A DNA stretch of 64,000 nucleotides from Flaviaestuariibacter flavus (GTDB lineage: Bacteria > Bacteroidota > Bacteroidia > Chitinophagales > Chitinophagaceae). Numbering within the stretch: the stretch's first letter is position 1; every line of letters begins with the position of its first letter. The notes below the pieces were generated by a model. The model was not told the DNA's origin, searched no databases, and saw nothing but the letters and a program-made list of their open reading frames with translations. The DNA is taken from NCBI RefSeq assembly GCF_004337505.1, contig NZ_SJZI01000001.1:1-64000 (forward strand), read 5' to 3'. Both the position numbers and the translations under genes were made by a program. Positions 62,745-64,000 of this stretch are shown in pieces.

Positions 62745-63617
62745 TTACTGCTTCGAAACAAATTCTTTCTGATAGGCGAGGGGGCTTTTGCCGGTGATGG
62801 CCTTGAAATATTTGTGGAAGCTCGTAAAGTTGTTGAAGCCGCTCTCATAGCAAAGCCGCTTGATGCATTCGTTATTCTCGATGAGCAGCTTGCAGGCATG
62901 CCCCACGCGTAGCTCAATGAGGAACTGCGAATAGGTTTTGCGGGTGCGCGACTTGAAGTAGCGGCAGAAGGAGTTGGGGCTGATATTGGCCACTTCGGCG
63001 ATCTCTTCGAGCTGGATCTTGCGCTTGAAGTTTTTCACCGAGTATTCATAGATGGCGTTGATGCGATCGTTTTCCGCCTCCAGGTGATCGGGCTTGAAGC
63101 CGATAGAGGAAAGGGTCACGAGTTGCTTGCAGTTGGCGATCACCGAGAGGGCTTCCATGAGCAGGATGATACGCTGCGGGCCTTCTGCATGCAGTAATTG
63201 CTCAAGGAGCTCGGCCACGCGCTCACGGGTGCCGCCGGTCACCTGGATGCCGCGTTTTGCTTTTTCCAGCACGGTGCGGATGGCGGCATTCTCCGGGAGG
63301 TCAAGAAAGTCGGCTCCCCAGAATTGCTCCTCGAAATGAGATACGCGCACATCGGCCTGCGCCGGGGCGGGGTCGTCGAAATAAGCATCGTCGAAGCGCC
63401 AGTAATGCGGGAGGTTGGCTCCAACCAGCACCACGTCGCCTGCCTGGAAATGCTTGATGCTGTCGCCGATGAACTGCGTGCCTTCGCCTTGCTTGAAATG
63501 AATCAGTTCAATTTCGCGGTGATAATGCCAGCGGTTATTGACATGCGGAACCAGGTCGCGGCGTACACTAAAGGATCGGTCCGGGCCCTTGGATACCTTG
63601 AAAAGTTGAGGTCTCAT
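62745..63617 (-). CDS. AraC-family transcriptional regulator
   Basis: A 290-residue regulator. The N-terminal cupin sensor (NRWHYHREIELIHFKQGEGTQFIGDSIKHFQAGDVVLVGANLPHYWRF, about residues 27-76) is followed by a C-terminal double helix-turn-helix (about 190-290): IQLEEIAEVANISPNSFCRYFKSRTRKTYSQFLIELRVGHACKLL and IKRLCYESGFNNFTSFHKYFKAITGKSPLAYQKEF. It is divergent from fucP and upstream of GH36. Both neighbours carry the 25-base box, whose two half-sites ten bases apart suit an AraC-type reader. The effector may be fucose or another released sugar. Confidence 0.94.
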   Translation of the reverse strand: MRPQLFKVSKGPDRSFSVRRDLVPHVNNRWHYHREIELIHFKQGEGTQFIGDSIKHFQAGDVVLVGANLPHYWRFDDAYFDDPAPAQADVRVSHFEEQFWGADFLDLPENAAIRTVLEKAKRGIQVTGGTRERVAELLEQLLHAEGPQRIILLMEALSVIANCKQLVTLSSIGFKPDHLEAENDRINAIYEYSVKNFKRKIQLEEIAEVANISPNSFCRYFKSRTRKTYSQFLIELRVGHACKLLIENNECIKRLCYESGFNNFTSFHKYFKAITGKSPLAYQKEFVSKQ

Positions 63618-63662
63618 TCAGCTTTTTTGACTAACAATCGTTGGAAAATACGGATATGATGC

Positions 63663-63692
63663 CAAATTAGCTTATTAATTTGTTCTATCAAA
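63663..63692 (-). promoter_or_regulatory. Probable promoter of the AraC gene
   Basis: On the minus strand TTTG (63692-63689) and TAATTTG (63669-63663) are 19 bases apart, close to the Bacteroidota consensus. The -7 box has one base fewer between TA and TTTG than usual. Confidence 0.45.
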
Positions 63693-63745
63693 ATAATTTC
63701 ACATGCGTTTCCGGGTGGTTTTTTGGCGCCGGTTTGGAGGCATGC

Positions 63746-63808
63746 TAAAATAGTTGAACGAATAGACAATCGCCTGTATCGTAAAAAAAGCCTTTCTTTC
63801 TTTTTTTG
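63746..63808 (+). promoter_or_regulatory. PUL box plus -7-like element upstream of fucP
   Basis: The 25-base box at 63746-63770 (TAAAAT, TTGAAC, GACAAT) is followed by TTTTTTTG ending at 63808, with the G 38 bases after the box end. The first eight bases (TAAAATAG) are identical to the susC copy. Confidence 0.65.
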
Positions 63809-63868
63809 TAATCGCGGCATCTGCGAGCATCGATCCATGTCCCTACCTGCCGCTCCAATTCTTGCTGT

Positions 63869-64000
63869 ATGAAACAAAACCGGAGCTACACGATTCCAAT
63901 TATCCTGGTCACTTCCCTTTTCTTTCTCTGGGCCTTCCTGCATAATATCAACCCGATCCTGATCCCGCACCTGCGTAAAGCCTGCCAGCTTTCCGATACA
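63869..64000 (+). CDS. fucP: FucP-type L-fucose:H+ symporter, 5' part only
   Basis: 44 codons are visible before the window ends. MKQNRSYTIPIILVTSLFFLWAFLHNINPILIPHLRKACQLSD matches the first membrane helix and following loop of the FucP branch of the major facilitator superfamily, including the conserved FFLWAFLHN.N..LIPH segment. It imports a monosaccharide, most likely L-fucose, across the inner membrane, in line with the three fucosidase genes and the divergent AraC regulator. Glucose/galactose MFS relatives are the main alternative, as only the first helix can be read. Confidence 0.85.
   Translation, partial: MKQNRSYTIPIILVTSLFFLWAFLHNINPILIPHLRKACQLSDT

Overview
The window comes from a GC-rich member of the Bacteroidota, most likely the family Chitinophagaceae. 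The evidence is a SusC/SusD pair, repeated Bacteroidota -7 promoter boxes (TAnnTTTG), a tmRNA tag of the Bacteroidota type (GNTQYAMAA), DUF3667, and starts without clear Shine-Dalgarno sites. Assignment below phylum is inferred from the look of the proteins; no database was searched.

Region 1 (1-18300) is mostly housekeeping. It holds the 3' end of an IS256-type transposase, a GT2 glycosyltransferase, tRNA-Gly and tRNA-Leu with their own terminators, and a DNA-alkylation-repair gene cut by one in-frame stop. Next come a YD-repeat-like secreted protein, a DUF3667 membrane protein, mazG coupled to a 1255-residue NtrY-like histidine kinase, a PolX/PHP protein with an altered polymerase metal site, a Lys/Ala-rich H1-like protein, rplU-rpmA, a GH3-superfamily acyl-adenylase, dxr, rseP and ssrA. 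Several palindromic intergenic elements lie between these genes.

Region 2 (18365-64000) is one very large polysaccharide utilisation locus that runs off the right edge. A LacI regulator is divergent from uxuA. After uxuA come a GH3 glycosidase, susC, susD and a surface lipoprotein, then a terminator-like hairpin, then a tightly packed enzyme run: GH95-like, GH2, GH95, GH31, an alginate-lyase-fold lyase (PL38/PL5 type), a GH29-GH88 fusion, PL6, GH29, GH28, a beta-helix protein, a Fn3 plus GH28-like protein, another beta-helix protein and GH105. A third beta-helix gene is convergent. GH97 and a six-hairpin glycosidase-like gene follow, then GH36 and an AraC regulator on the minus strand, and finally the start of a FucP-type fucose permease.

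Taken together: extracellular lyases and hydrolases cut a uronic-acid-containing polymer, SusCD imports oligosaccharides, periplasmic GH88/GH105 remove unsaturated uronic acids, GH29/GH95 release fucose, GH2/GH36/GH97/GH3/GH31 release galactose and glucose, FucP imports fucose and UxuA serves glucuronate breakdown. No sulfatase, arabinofuranosidase or clear rhamnosidase is visible. A fucose-, galactose-, glucose- and glucuronate-containing polymer (colanic-acid-like exopolysaccharide or a similar fucosylated glucuronoglycan) therefore fits better than fucoidan, alginate, xyloglucan or RG-I. This substrate is an inference.

The strongest apparently undescribed signal is a shared promoter architecture. 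A 25-bp box (TAAAAT..YTGAAY......GMCAAT) stands at five transcription-unit starts of the locus (susC, the GH29 gene at 44465, GH97, GH36 and fucP). In each case it is followed by a -7-like TTG whose G lies exactly 37 or 38 bp further on. The adjacent AraC protein is the likely reader.
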